Source: Pseudodesulfovibrio aespoeensis Aspo-2 (GTDB lineage Bacteria; Desulfobacterota; Desulfovibrionia; Desulfovibrionales; Desulfovibrionaceae). Taken from it: a stretch of DNA of 64,000 nt. Positions 26,450-34,724 of the stretch are shown here, in pieces. The stretch is taken from NCBI RefSeq assembly GCF_000176915.2, contig NC_014844.1, forward strand, positions 2,046,001 to 2,110,000. The letters run 5' to 3'. A program made the position numbers and the translations under genes. How positions within the stretch are numbered: position 1 is the first letter of the stretch; each line of letters begins with the position of its first letter. The notes under the pieces are model-generated. The model did no database searches. It saw nothing but the letters and a program-made list of their open reading frames with translations, and was not told where the DNA came from.

Positions 26450-27325
26450 CTACTCTTCCTTCTTGTAGATGATGGCACCCGGGAAATGAATGGGCTTGAA
26501 GGCGCGCGTGATGTTGTGCAGCGACTCGGAATGCCCGATGATCAGGTACCCGCCGGGAAGCAGATTGTCGTAGAAAGAGCTGATGACCTGTTTTTTCATG
26601 GCATCGTCGAAATAGATGATGACATTGCGGCAGAACACGATCTGGGATCGCTCGACCCGCTTGATCTGCGCCCTGTCGCGCAGGTTGATCTGGCCGAACG
26701 AGACAAGCTTCTTCACCTCCGGCCTGACGGTGTTGACCCCGTCGTTCAGGTCGAAATACCGCTGGGCGATCTCCTTTGGCGTGGTGCGCAGGGTGTAGTC
26801 GTTGTACACCCCTTTGCGGGCCGATTCGAGCACCCGCTCCGAGAGGTCGTTGGCCGTGATGCGGATGTCCCAGTTGGCGATATCAGCCTGGAGCAGGGCA
26901 TGGATGATCATGGCGATGGTGTATGGCTCCTCGCCCGTGGAGCAGCCCGCCGACCAGATGCGCAGCTTTCGCCCGCCGCTCTTGGCCGCCTCGACCACCT
27001 CGGTCAGCACTTTTTCCTGAAACACCTGCAATTGCGGTGGATTGCGGTAAAAGCTCGTCTCGTTGGTCGTGATGACCTCGAAGAGCTTTTTCAGCTCCGC
27101 ATTCCTGGCCGCGTCGTAACGCAGGAAGTTGTAGTATTCGTCAAAGTTCCTGAGGTTGAGCTTCTTCAGGCGGTTTCCCAGCCTGTTCTCCAGCAGGTAC
27201 TTGCGGTTGTCCGCAATGTATATGCCGCACTGCTCATAGATGAAATCCCTGAGGTTGCCGAACTCCTGATCAGTGATCTTGAGTTCCTTGCCCAGAGAGA
27301 TGGTCTTGGAAAAAAGCGAGGACAT
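26450..27325 (-). CDS. cheR: Chemoreceptor methyltransferase CheR
   Basis: The 291-residue protein has the CheR N-terminal helical domain (TDQEFGNLRDFIYEQCGIYI...ENRLGNRLKKL) and the SAM-dependent methyltransferase domain with RIWSAGCSTGEEPYTIAM (motif I), TNETSFYRNPPQL and VFCRNVIIYFDD. It methylates glutamates of chemoreceptors using S-adenosylmethionine. It starts nine bases after the HEAT-repeat gene's stop. Confidence 0.94.
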   Translation of the reverse strand: MSSLFSKTISLGKELKITDQEFGNLRDFIYEQCGIYIADNRKYLLENRLGNRLKKLNLRNFDEYYNFLRYDAARNAELKKLFEVITTNETSFYRNPPQLQVFQEKVLTEVVEAAKSGGRKLRIWSAGCSTGEEPYTIAMIIHALLQADIANWDIRITANDLSERVLESARKGVYNDYTLRTTPKEIAQRYFDLNDGVNTVRPEVKKLVSFGQINLRDRAQIKRVERSQIVFCRNVIIYFDDAMKKQVISSFYDNLLPGGYLIIGHSESLHNITRAFKPIHFPGAIIYKKEE

Positions 27326-27334
27326 CTGGTTCGT

Positions 27335-29272
27335 CTACTCCTGGGCTTCCTGAATATTGGCTATGGCTTCCTCGGCGGCGTTGACCAGTTCATACTCGTC
27401 GCTGTTGGTCAATTCGAGCAGGGAGCGGAAGGCGGACTGGCCGCCGATCCTGCCCAAGGCTTCGACTATCTTCATGATCACGAACCGGTTGGGATTGTCG
27501 AGCATTTCGATGAGCCTTGGCACGGCCTGGACCGCTCCATGCTCGCCCAGGGCGTCAATGGCGCGGATCTTGACCCAGTCGTCCCCGTCGTTCAGGGCGT
27601 TGACCAGATGCGGCACAAAGCTCTCGGTGAAACACTTGCCCAGAATCTCGATGACCGTCAGCCGAACATCCTTGCTCTCGTCGCCAAGCCTGGAGAGCAC
27701 CAGGGGCTGCCAGTCGTCGCTGACATCGCACTCCGAGGCCAGGGCCTCGATGGCCACCTTGCGGATGTCCGGCACCGCGTCGTCAATGGCCCGGCACAGG
27801 ATATCCAGGTTGGCCGGGACGCCGAGCTTACCCAGGGCGTAGACGGCCATCAGCCGGCGGATCGGCTCGTCGCTGGCGAACATGTCCACGAAGCGCTCGC
27901 GTACATGCGGCCCGTTGATGGCAATGCAGGCCTCAAGGGCGGCCTCCTTGACATCGTCGTACTGGTGATCGAGCAGCGGGAATATCCTGTCCACCACCTC
28001 GGCCAGCCGGAGCTTTTCGCCCAGCAGATAGACCGCGCTCTTGAGCACTGTCCCGTCGGTGTGTTCGTCCAGAATCCTGATGAAGAAATCCTTGGAATGC
28101 TCGTTGCCCCTGTCCGCGGCAACGCTGACGATCTGGCGCTGGATGGGCAGGCCCACCTGCCAGAAGGCCTCCATGAGCACAGTGCAGACCGAGTCGCCGG
28201 ACCCGCAGGAATCAGGGGAGATCATGGAAAGAACCTGGACCGCCACATGGGCCACGGCCTGATCGTCGCCAAGCAGCGCCTGCCTGAGGGCGTCGGTCAG
28301 CCCGATCAGCGCGAGGCAGCCGATGATGACGCCCAGCCGCTCCTGGTCCCTGTCCTGGTCCAGCGCGCCCGCAATGCCCAGGATGCCCTCGGAGGCCTGC
28401 TCGCCGCCCACATGGGCCAGCCCCTGGATGGCCGCGTCCTGGATCTCCACATCCTCGTCGCGGAGCGCCACCAGCAGATACTGCCGGAACCGCTCGCGCT
28501 CGCTGGCGTTGAGCAGGGTCAGGGACTTGCCGCCCAGGATCTTGACCACCGCCTTGACGATCTTGTTGCGCAGCGCGGTGGGCGATTCGTCCATGCGCTT
28601 GAGCAGCATGGTCACGGCCTTGATGTCGCCCAGCTCGCCCAGCGAATCGATGATCATGGAGGCCACCAGATCCGAGGCGTGGTCGAGCGCCTTGACCAGC
28701 GCGCTGACCGAGCTTGAGTGGCCGATCTTGGTCAGGGCCTCGATGACGGAATACTGCACCCACTCCTCGTCCTCTATGGCCTTGTTCAGGCAGGAGGCGG
28801 CCTCGGGCTTGCCGAGCTCGCCCAGGCTGACGGCGGCCTGATAGCGGACATTGACCTCCGGGTCCTTGAGCAGCGCGTCACACAGGGGTTCCACCGCCAT
28901 GACGTTGTCCGTGGAGCCGAGGATGTCGGCCACGAAGATGCGGATGTCGGGATCGTCGTCGTGGACCAGGGCGATCAGGGACGGCATGTCCTGCCAGCCC
29001 ACCTCGCGCAGGATGTCCATGGAAAGATTGCGCACCGGGGCCTCGTCGGACCGCAGCAGCGGCAGGACGGCCTGGACGGTCTCGCTGCCGCCTATCTTGC
29101 GCAGGGAGCTGTCCGCCGCCTCCTGCACGCCCAGGTGATTGGTCTTGAGCAGCTCTGCCAGCAGGGCCACCGCCTCGACGCAGTTGTCCTCGCCCGCCCG
29201 AAAAGCCCCCTCGCGGACAATATCCTTGTCGTCGCTTTTGAGAAGGAACAGGTATTCGCTGCATTCCGCCAT
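27335..29272 (-). CDS. HEAT-repeat protein of the chemotaxis cluster
   Basis: The 645-residue protein is built almost entirely of HEAT/PBS-lyase-type helical repeats of about 31 residues. Examples are AVPRLIEMLDNPNRFVIMKIVEALGRIGG, ALKDPEVNVRYQAAVSLGELGKPEA and SLIALVHDDDPDIRIFVADILGS. No catalytic motif, signal peptide or membrane helix is seen. Such repeats form a curved protein-binding scaffold. Being sandwiched between cheB and cheR with short gaps (51 and 9 bases) implies a role in the same signalling complex, perhaps docking CheR/CheB or receptors. The precise function is unknown. Confidence 0.83.
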   Translation of the reverse strand: MAECSEYLFLLKSDDKDIVREGAFRAGEDNCVEAVALLAELLKTNHLGVQEAADSSLRKIGGSETVQAVLPLLRSDEAPVRNLSMDILREVGWQDMPSLIALVHDDDPDIRIFVADILGSTDNVMAVEPLCDALLKDPEVNVRYQAAVSLGELGKPEAASCLNKAIEDEEWVQYSVIEALTKIGHSSSVSALVKALDHASDLVASMIIDSLGELGDIKAVTMLLKRMDESPTALRNKIVKAVVKILGGKSLTLLNASERERFRQYLLVALRDEDVEIQDAAIQGLAHVGGEQASEGILGIAGALDQDRDQERLGVIIGCLALIGLTDALRQALLGDDQAVAHVAVQVLSMISPDSCGSGDSVCTVLMEAFWQVGLPIQRQIVSVAADRGNEHSKDFFIRILDEHTDGTVLKSAVYLLGEKLRLAEVVDRIFPLLDHQYDDVKEAALEACIAINGPHVRERFVDMFASDEPIRRLMAVYALGKLGVPANLDILCRAIDDAVPDIRKVAIEALASECDVSDDWQPLVLSRLGDESKDVRLTVIEILGKCFTESFVPHLVNALNDGDDWVKIRAIDALGEHGAVQAVPRLIEMLDNPNRFVIMKIVEALGRIGGQSAFRSLLELTNSDEYELVNAAEEAIANIQEAQE

Positions 29273-29323
29273 GTGGTCAAGCCTCCCCCGAGGTAAGGTT
29301 TCGTCAGTCAGTCCGGAGCGCGG

Positions 29324-30379
29324 TCACTTGTACAGATTGGCGATGATGGCATCGGCCATGTCGTCGAGATCGACGATCTCGTCCGCCAGGTTCTCGTCCA
29401 CAATGGCCTTGGGCATGCCGTAGACCACGCAGGTGGAATCGCTCTGGGCCAGGGCGCGCCCGCCCCGCTCCTTGAGCTCGCGCACGCCCTCGCAGCCGTC
29501 GCTGCCCATGCCGGTCAGGATGACGCCCAGCCCGCGCTTGCCCACTGCCTGGGCCACGGAGCTGATCAGCACGTTGGCCGATGGCTTGTACAGAGCATCG
29601 GCAGGCTCGTCGGTGACCACCACGTCCACCCGGCTGACGCGCTGGTCGAGGATGATGTGCCTGCCCCCAGGGGCCACGTAGGCGAATCCGGGCCGGAGCA
29701 CGTCGCCGTTCTCCGCTTCCTTGACCGTGATTTTGCTGACGCTGTCAAGCCGCTTGGCAAAAGGCCCGGTAAACGCGGCGGGCATGTGCTGCGCAATGAC
29801 GATGCTGGCCGGAAAATCAGCCGGGAGCGAGGAGAGGATTTTCTGGACCACGGGCGGCCCGCCGGTGGACACGCCGATGGCCACCACGTCGCGCAGCGGC
29901 CTGCCGCCGGGAGTGACAGCCACCCTGGGCGCCTGGGGCGCAGCCGGACGCGGGGCTGCCGCGCGGCTCGGCACATGGCGCATCTTGCGCGCCGCCACGG
30001 TCTTGACACGGGCGATGAGGTCCTTCTCGATCTTGACGATGTCGAGCGAGACCTTGGAAAGCTGCTTGGGGATGAAATCGACCGCGCCCAGCTCCATGGC
30101 CTTGAGGGTGGCCTCGGCCCCCTCGGTGGTCAGCGAGCTGACCATGAGCACGGGCCTGGGCGCCTCCATCATGATGTGCCGCAGGGCGGTCAGGCCGTCC
30201 ATCCTGGGCATCTCGATGTCCATGGTCACGACATCGGGGTTGAGCTTGCGCACCATCTCCAGGCCTTCCAGCCCGTCGCGCGCGGTTCCCACCACCTTGA
30301 TTCCCGGATCTTTGCCAAGCATCGTGCTGATGGCCTTTCGCATGAAGGCGGAATCATCCACGACGAGAACTTTTATCAC
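29324..30379 (-). CDS. cheB: Chemotaxis protein-glutamate methylesterase CheB
   Basis: The protein has 351 residues from GTG 30379, eight bases after AAGGAG; a TTG three bases further upstream is an alternative, and there is no ATG at this position. The receiver domain has KVLVVDDSAFMRK, Asp in VVTMDIEMPRMDG and the VSS-Lys pair. The methylesterase domain has the catalytic Ser in AIGVSTGGPP, His in IVIAQHMP and Asp in GMGSDGCEG. An Ala/Pro/Arg-rich linker joins them. It demethylates or deamidates chemoreceptors. It is the first gene of the cluster and its promoter must lie in 30380-30622. Confidence 0.93.
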   Translation of the reverse strand: MIKVLVVDDSAFMRKAISTMLGKDPGIKVVGTARDGLEGLEMVRKLNPDVVTMDIEMPRMDGLTALRHIMMEAPRPVLMVSSLTTEGAEATLKAMELGAVDFIPKQLSKVSLDIVKIEKDLIARVKTVAARKMRHVPSRAAAPRPAAPQAPRVAVTPGGRPLRDVVAIGVSTGGPPVVQKILSSLPADFPASIVIAQHMPAAFTGPFAKRLDSVSKITVKEAENGDVLRPGFAYVAPGGRHIILDQRVSRVDVVVTDEPADALYKPSANVLISSVAQAVGKRGLGVILTGMGSDGCEGVRELKERGGRALAQSDSTCVVYGMPKAIVDENLADEIVDLDDMADAIIANLYK

Positions 30380-30622
30380 CAATCCGTCTCCTTGACTAAA
30401 TCCTGGCCACAATGCTCGCAAAGCAGGCCCCGCAAGAACAGAGCCGCCCCATCCATACCCGAACCGTCCATGGACGGCCATCGATTCCATGTGACATTTT
30501 CGACATGCTCATTCAACAACATATGATAGGCGGATTTACCCCCTTTGTCCATCATTGGCACGCCCTTCGATTTTTACCTTGCCTTTTCCAAACCGCTGGG
30601 CTAATCACCCCTCTCACGCCAA

Positions 30623-30699
30623 CGGGATGTGGCTCAGTCTGGTAGAGCGCTGCGTTCGGGACGCAGAGACCGGAGGTTCAAATCCTCTCATCCCGACCA
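30623..30699 (+). tRNA. tRNA-Pro (anticodon CGG)
   Basis: A complete cloverleaf can be folded: acceptor arms CGGGATG / CATCCCG, anticodon arm CTGCG-TTCGGGA-CGCAG with anticodon CGG, T-arm GGAGG-TTCAAAT-CCTCT and an encoded CCA end at 30697-30699. It is monocistronic, with its own terminator ten bases downstream. The DNA to its right changes character (AT-rich, mobile genes), so this tRNA probably served as an integration site. Confidence 0.95.
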
Positions 30700-30708
30700 G
30701 GAAAGACA

Positions 30709-30743
30709 AGGGTTTACGAGTGTCACTCGTAAACCCTTTTTCG
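30709..30743 (+). terminator. Intrinsic terminator after tRNA-Pro
   Basis: The perfect 12-bp stem AGGGTTTACGAG / CTCGTAAACCCT with loop TGTCA is followed by TTTTT. It begins ten bases after the tRNA CCA end. Confidence 0.9.
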
Positions 30744-30774
30744 TTTTGCTACCCTATTGCTACCCGCCTTGATT

Positions 30775-31020
30775 TCACGACACTACTCTTGATTCGAAAC
30801 TTCTCACCTCACCCTGGCCTGGGTCAGGCTTACAAACAAAACTTCCGCACTTCATGTCGTTGGCCTCAAGTCTTTGTTTTCCGCTACTGTGATCTGTTGG
30901 ACGGTCCCCAAGAACTCCCCAAGTCTTTTCACCCATGTTGAGTAGTTCGTCAGCAGAGATGGTCCCTATAAGCCCATTGAGCTTGACAGCCTGAATTATG
31001 CAGCGTGGCTTTCTAGGCAT
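30775..31020 (-). CDS. Small protein of unknown function (island)
   Basis: The 81-residue frame starts two bases after the stop of the neighbouring zinc-ribbon gene, which suggests co-translation. The sequence (MPRKPRCIIQAVKLNGLIGT...) has basic residues at the start and no recognised domain. Length and composition alone do not prove that it is expressed; the tight spacing is the main support. It lies at the tRNA-proximal edge of the island. Confidence 0.4.
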   Translation of the reverse strand: MPRKPRCIIQAVKLNGLIGTISADELLNMGEKTWGVLGDRPTDHSSGKQRLEANDMKCGSFVCKPDPGQGEVRSFESRVVS

Positions 31021-31022
31021 GG

Positions 31023-31388
31023 CTATTTCTTCTTTTTTGCGCACCCATGGCCTTGGTGATCTGCAAGAGGCTCATCACACGAATGAATGATTTTACCATC
31101 ATCGACTTTTTTAACTGTCTTAGTATAGCGATTATTTCTACGATTAATCTCCATATCTACTATTACTTCGCATTCATGATCGTAGTTGTATTCCTTCCTT
31201 ACAATGACCTCGCGGTATCGGCGGCCATTCTCTTTTTCGCCATATATTCTGTATTCTCTAATGTCGACTGAACCAACACCTGTTGCAGTCGCAGAAATGT
31301 TTACAAAAAATTCAGTGTGGCCGCATTTGGGGCATGATTTGCAGTCTGGCTCATTGATTTCATTCCCGCATTGTTTGCATTCTTTCAT
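31023..31388 (-). CDS. Zinc-ribbon small protein of unknown function (island)
   Basis: The 121-residue protein begins with a four-cysteine zinc ribbon, CKQCGNEINEPDCKSCPKCGH (Cys pairs at residues 4/7 and 16/19 or 19/22). A mixed beta-rich charged part follows and the protein ends HGCAKKKK. The ATG at 31388 is preceded by AAAGGATG. The function is unknown; zinc ribbons of this type commonly bind nucleic acid or protein. Base composition is clearly AT-richer than the core genome, consistent with cargo of the island. Confidence 0.6.
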   Translation of the reverse strand: MKECKQCGNEINEPDCKSCPKCGHTEFFVNISATATGVGSVDIREYRIYGEKENGRRYREVIVRKEYNYDHECEVIVDMEINRRNNRYTKTVKKVDDGKIIHSCDEPLADHQGHGCAKKKK

Positions 31389-31639
31389 ATGGCATCCTTT
31401 GTTGAAATTTTAGTTTATGACAATTGTTTTCATTTTGTATATAAATGGCTGGTGGCGTGTTTAATCTGACAACAAAAGGAAGAAGGCTAATGCAACTTTT
31501 GACAATTGGTGAGTTAAGAAAATTTTACCGGACAAAAACCAATTCACCAACCAGGTAACTGGCAACACTTCTCGGCGTTAACAGGTCGATGAAAAACACC
31601 CCTTTTCCGAAATTCATATCATTCTGCCACTGATCGCGA

Positions 31640-32498
31640 CAAGCCGACCGTTCAGCGCGAGACGGCGGCCTACCAACCTGCTCCAGACTCGCCTTCATGA
31701 TTTCGAACGTGTCGCCCAGAGTCCTCATATCGCCGTGATCGGTAGGATGCGCCTCGACTCCGATGACGGCCCCGGTGGCCAGGTTCAAGGCGTGCTCCGG
31801 CTTGTAGACCAACTGGGTACGACCGTCCTTCATGCGCGCAATTCTCGCATCCGAAGCGGTCAGCGATTCCCAGTTCTTGTTGGACAGCTTTTTGCCTGTG
31901 CGTTTACGGTCCATTCGCGACAGTCCTCGCTGGTAGGAGTCTCCATGCCACTGTCCTCGGCCATGCCGTGCAGCATCTGCCGATACCCTTCGCCAGTGTC
32001 TTTGCGAACGATGGAACGCATGGCGGCGTTGGCTTCCATGGTGGAGGCGTCCACGCCGATGCGGTCGCCCTAGACCAATCCGGCTTCGGCGATGACGCCG
32101 AGCACCCAGGTGAAAACCTCCTGATGCAGCTCCGGGAGCAGGCGGGACCAGATGCGGCTCAAGTTTGAATGGTCGGGCACGGCTTGGCCGGTGTCCAGAA
32201 GCAGGAATTCGCGCAGGGGAAGGGAGTCGGCGCAGCGCCACTCGATGCCGCGCTCGGAATCGATGCCCTCGAAGTAGCCTAAAAGACGCATGCGGAAATA
32301 CCGGCCCAGCGGAATCGAAGAACGGCCTTGGCGGGAAGCGTAGAACGAGGCACGACGGTCTTCGACAAAGCGGTCGAATCCAGCCTTGGACAGGATGTCT
32401 TGAAGGCGGTCATAGAAAACATGTCCCATAGACCTCGGGATCTCATCCCAGGCCACGAACATCTTCCCCTTCCGATCACCCTGTTTGCCCAATGCCAT
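31640..32498 (-). pseudogene. Broken DDE transposase (DUF772/IS1182-type)
   Basis: The N-terminal part (residues 1-142 from ATG 32498) has the DUF772 signature of IS1182/IS5-like transposases (IPLGRYFRMRLLGYFEGIDSERGIEWRC, DTGQAVPDHSNLSRIW). An in-frame TAG at 32070-32072 interrupts it, the same frame then continues with GDRIGVDASTMEANAAMRS (the first catalytic Asp region), and a frameshift near 31880 moves the reading to RKRTGKKLSNKNWESLTASDARIARMKDGRTQLVYK. Homology ends near 31640 and the C-terminal catalytic Glu region is missing. The copy is dead. The left boundary is approximate. Confidence 0.8.
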
Positions 32499-32634
32499 TC
32501 AATCCTCCCGTGCTTCAGGGGATTGTCATGAATTTGCTGGAGTTTTTCAACGGTCAGTTAGAGAATATCCCCTCTGATTTCTGCCGAGGGAGACTTCAAT
32601 GAGCCCCCCCGCTCGATTTAGGTGTGATAAAAAA

Positions 32635-32647
32635 TTGCGTAGCGCAA
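32635..32647. promoter_or_regulatory. Possible operator TTGCG-TAG-CGCAA
   Basis: A perfect 5-bp inverted repeat with a 3-base spacer lies 23 bases upstream of the start of the small HTH gene. A position this close to a regulator gene suits an autoregulatory operator, but a 5-bp half-site is short enough to occur by chance. Confidence 0.3.
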
Positions 32648-32669
32648 ACATCCCTGCTACCACTGCCTC

Positions 32670-32879
32670 ATGATAAAGCACCCTTGGCAGATTCGGATGC
32701 GCGAGGCAGGGCTCACAGCTCGCGACGTCTGCAAATTCACAGGCAAGAACCCATCCACTCTAAGCAGGCAGTTCAATGAGAATCGAGTAGAGCCGTATGT
32801 GAAGTTTGTGATTATTGCGTGGGAAATAATGGATGACAAGCAAAGAAATGATTTTTACATACAGCAATGGACTAGCTAA
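32670..32879 (+). CDS. Small HTH protein next to the restriction-modification genes
   Basis: The 69-residue protein is one helix-turn-helix unit: MREAGLTARDVCKFTGKNPSTLSRQFNEN reads as helix-turn-recognition helix of the XRE/Cro type, followed by a final helix rich in aromatic residues. No good ribosome binding site precedes ATG 32670. It lies 79 bases upstream of the methyltransferase gene on the same strand, where many restriction-modification systems carry a controller (C) protein. That role is inference from position only; it could also be a phage-type repressor left from the island. Confidence 0.5.
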   Translation: MIKHPWQIRMREAGLTARDVCKFTGKNPSTLSRQFNENRVEPYVKFVIIAWEIMDDKQRNDFYIQQWTS

Positions 32880-32958
32880 CGAGTATGACAATTGTAACTG
32901 AGACTATAGAGCTGCTGCTTCACAATGAACAATCATTATTATATCTGAGGCAGGGGCT

Positions 32959-34722
32959 ATGAATAGGCGTATATCAGCCATAGGCAGCAATTCTGCTACT
33001 ATAAGAGATGAGCACGAACGTAAGCATAAGGGTCGCTTTACCGAGCTTGATCCAGACAAGTTGCGCGGCGGCTACTACACCTCGCTGGAACTGGCGAGAT
33101 GGTTGTGCGCGTGGGCTATTCGCGATCCGAAAGAATCTGTATTAGAACCAAGCTGCGGCGATGGTTCTTTTCTTGAGGCGGCAAGTGCGCGTCTTGAAGA
33201 GTTGGGGACGCACGGTCCATCTCGCGCAAACCAACTTTGTGGGGTTGAGATCATACCGGATGAAGCCGACAAGGCACGTCGGCGGCTGAGGGGCGGTCTT
33301 GGCTATCGTGCTGACGATGTGGTCGAAAGCAGCGATTTCTTTGCGTGGTGGAGTCGACCGGGGAGGTCGACGTTTGATGTAGTGATCGGCAATCCACCCT
33401 TTATTAGGTATCAGAGCTTCCCAGAACCGCACCGCAGCCGTGCGATGAGCATCATGAAGCAACAGGGCCTATTGCCGAACCGAATGACCAACATCTGGGT
33501 ACCCTTTGTCGTTGCAGCATTAGCAGTGCTTAAGGAAGGCGGACGTATGGCACTCGTTCTGCCCGCAGAGCTTCTCCAGGTAAGCTATGCTGCGCAACTA
33601 CGATCGTTTCTGACCGATCGGTTTAGCCGCATCGACATAATCGCCTGTAATGAACTGTTTTTTGAAAAGGCAGAACAAGAAGTACTACTCTTTCTTGCCG
33701 ATGAAGCGCGCACTGCCCCCTCGGATCTCTCGGTCAGCAATCCGTGTAAAGTCAATCTTACAGAAAGCGACTCAGTCGCCGACATAGTCAAGCGAGAACC
33801 GCTGACAGTTTTACATGGCGCATTACCTAAAACAGTTTGTCATGATAGCGAGAAATGGCTGAAGTATTTCCTAAGCTCGGACGAAATTACCTTCATGCGC
33901 GCGCTTCGTGCCAGCGATAACACGACGGACCTCGGCACCTTCGCCTCGGTCAATGTCGGAGTGGTGACGGGCAAAAACCAGTTTTTTGTGTTGTGTAAAA
34001 GCGATGTCGAAGAGCTGGGACTGGAAGAATATACCATACCTCTTATCGGGCGCTCAGCGCACCTGGAAGGTGCCCTTATAGATGAGGCCGGATGGCGCAT
34101 GCTCGCAGATGATGAGCAACGCGTGCATCTTTTACACCTTGCCCCCATCAACGGAACGAAACCCATGGGCGCGCTCGCCCACTATCTGCGTCTCGGCGAA
34201 GAGCAGGGTGTAGATAAAGGATATAAATGCTCAATACGTAAACCTTGGTATGCAGTACCGTCCGTTTATATTCCAGATGCATTTGTATTCCGTCAGATTT
34301 ACGACTTTCCGCGCATTGTTCTGAATCGGACCGGGGCCACAGCAACCGATACGATCCACCGTATGCGCAGCAAAGGCTCCGATCCCCAGGCTATCGTTGC
34401 CAACAGCTATAGTTATCTGACGGCTGCATCGGCAGAAATCGAGGGGCGTAGCTATGGCGGCGGCGTTCTGGAATTAGAGCCGACCGAGGCTGAAAAAGTG
34501 CTTATGCCAGCTACGCTTGTCGATGCAATACCAGTTGAAGAGTGCGACGCCCTTATTCGTGCTGGACGCCTAGAAACAGTGCTCGAAGAGAATAGCAGCT
34601 GCGTCCTGCGTGGACAGATGGGGCTCTCGAAAACCGAATGTAAGATGCTACGAGATATATGGAACAAAATGCGTACCCGGCGTCTTGCCCGTCGCCGTGC
34701 TGGCAGGAAAAAGAGGAGCTAA
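32959..34722 (+). CDS. N6-adenine DNA methyltransferase (Eco57I-M-like)
   Basis: The 587-residue protein starts at ATG 32959 behind AGGCAGGGG. The methyltransferase motifs are in gamma-class order: motif X GGYYTS (37-42), motif I SVLEPSCGDGSFLEA (60-74), GVEIIPDEADKARRRL (motif II region) and catalytic motif IV NPPF (145-148). The second half (about 330-587) should be the target-recognition domain. It pairs with the fused nuclease-methyltransferase gene two bases downstream. The known Eco57I system has the same arrangement, a separate methylase of about 540 residues plus a bifunctional enzyme of about 1000 residues. Its job would be to protect both strands of the host site. The gene is AT-richer than the core genome. 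Confidence 0.85.
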   Translation: MNRRISAIGSNSATIRDEHERKHKGRFTELDPDKLRGGYYTSLELARWLCAWAIRDPKESVLEPSCGDGSFLEAASARLEELGTHGPSRANQLCGVEIIPDEADKARRRLRGGLGYRADDVVESSDFFAWWSRPGRSTFDVVIGNPPFIRYQSFPEPHRSRAMSIMKQQGLLPNRMTNIWVPFVVAALAVLKEGGRMALVLPAELLQVSYAAQLRSFLTDRFSRIDIIACNELFFEKAEQEVLLFLADEARTAPSDLSVSNPCKVNLTESDSVADIVKREPLTVLHGALPKTVCHDSEKWLKYFLSSDEITFMRALRASDNTTDLGTFASVNVGVVTGKNQFFVLCKSDVEELGLEEYTIPLIGRSAHLEGALIDEAGWRMLADDEQRVHLLHLAPINGTKPMGALAHYLRLGEEQGVDKGYKCSIRKPWYAVPSVYIPDAFVFRQIYDFPRIVLNRTGATATDTIHRMRSKGSDPQAIVANSYSYLTAASAEIEGRSYGGGVLELEPTEAEKVLMPATLVDAIPVEECDALIRAGRLETVLEENSSCVLRGQMGLSKTECKMLRDIWNKMRTRRLARRRAGRKKRS

Positions 34723-34724
34723 TT

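Noticed and set aside
30556-30572. TTGGCACGCCCTTCGAT as a sigma-54 promoter before tRNA-Pro
   Set aside because: The -24 part fits but the -12 part reads TTCG instead of TTGC, and a tRNA gene is not expected to use sigma-54.
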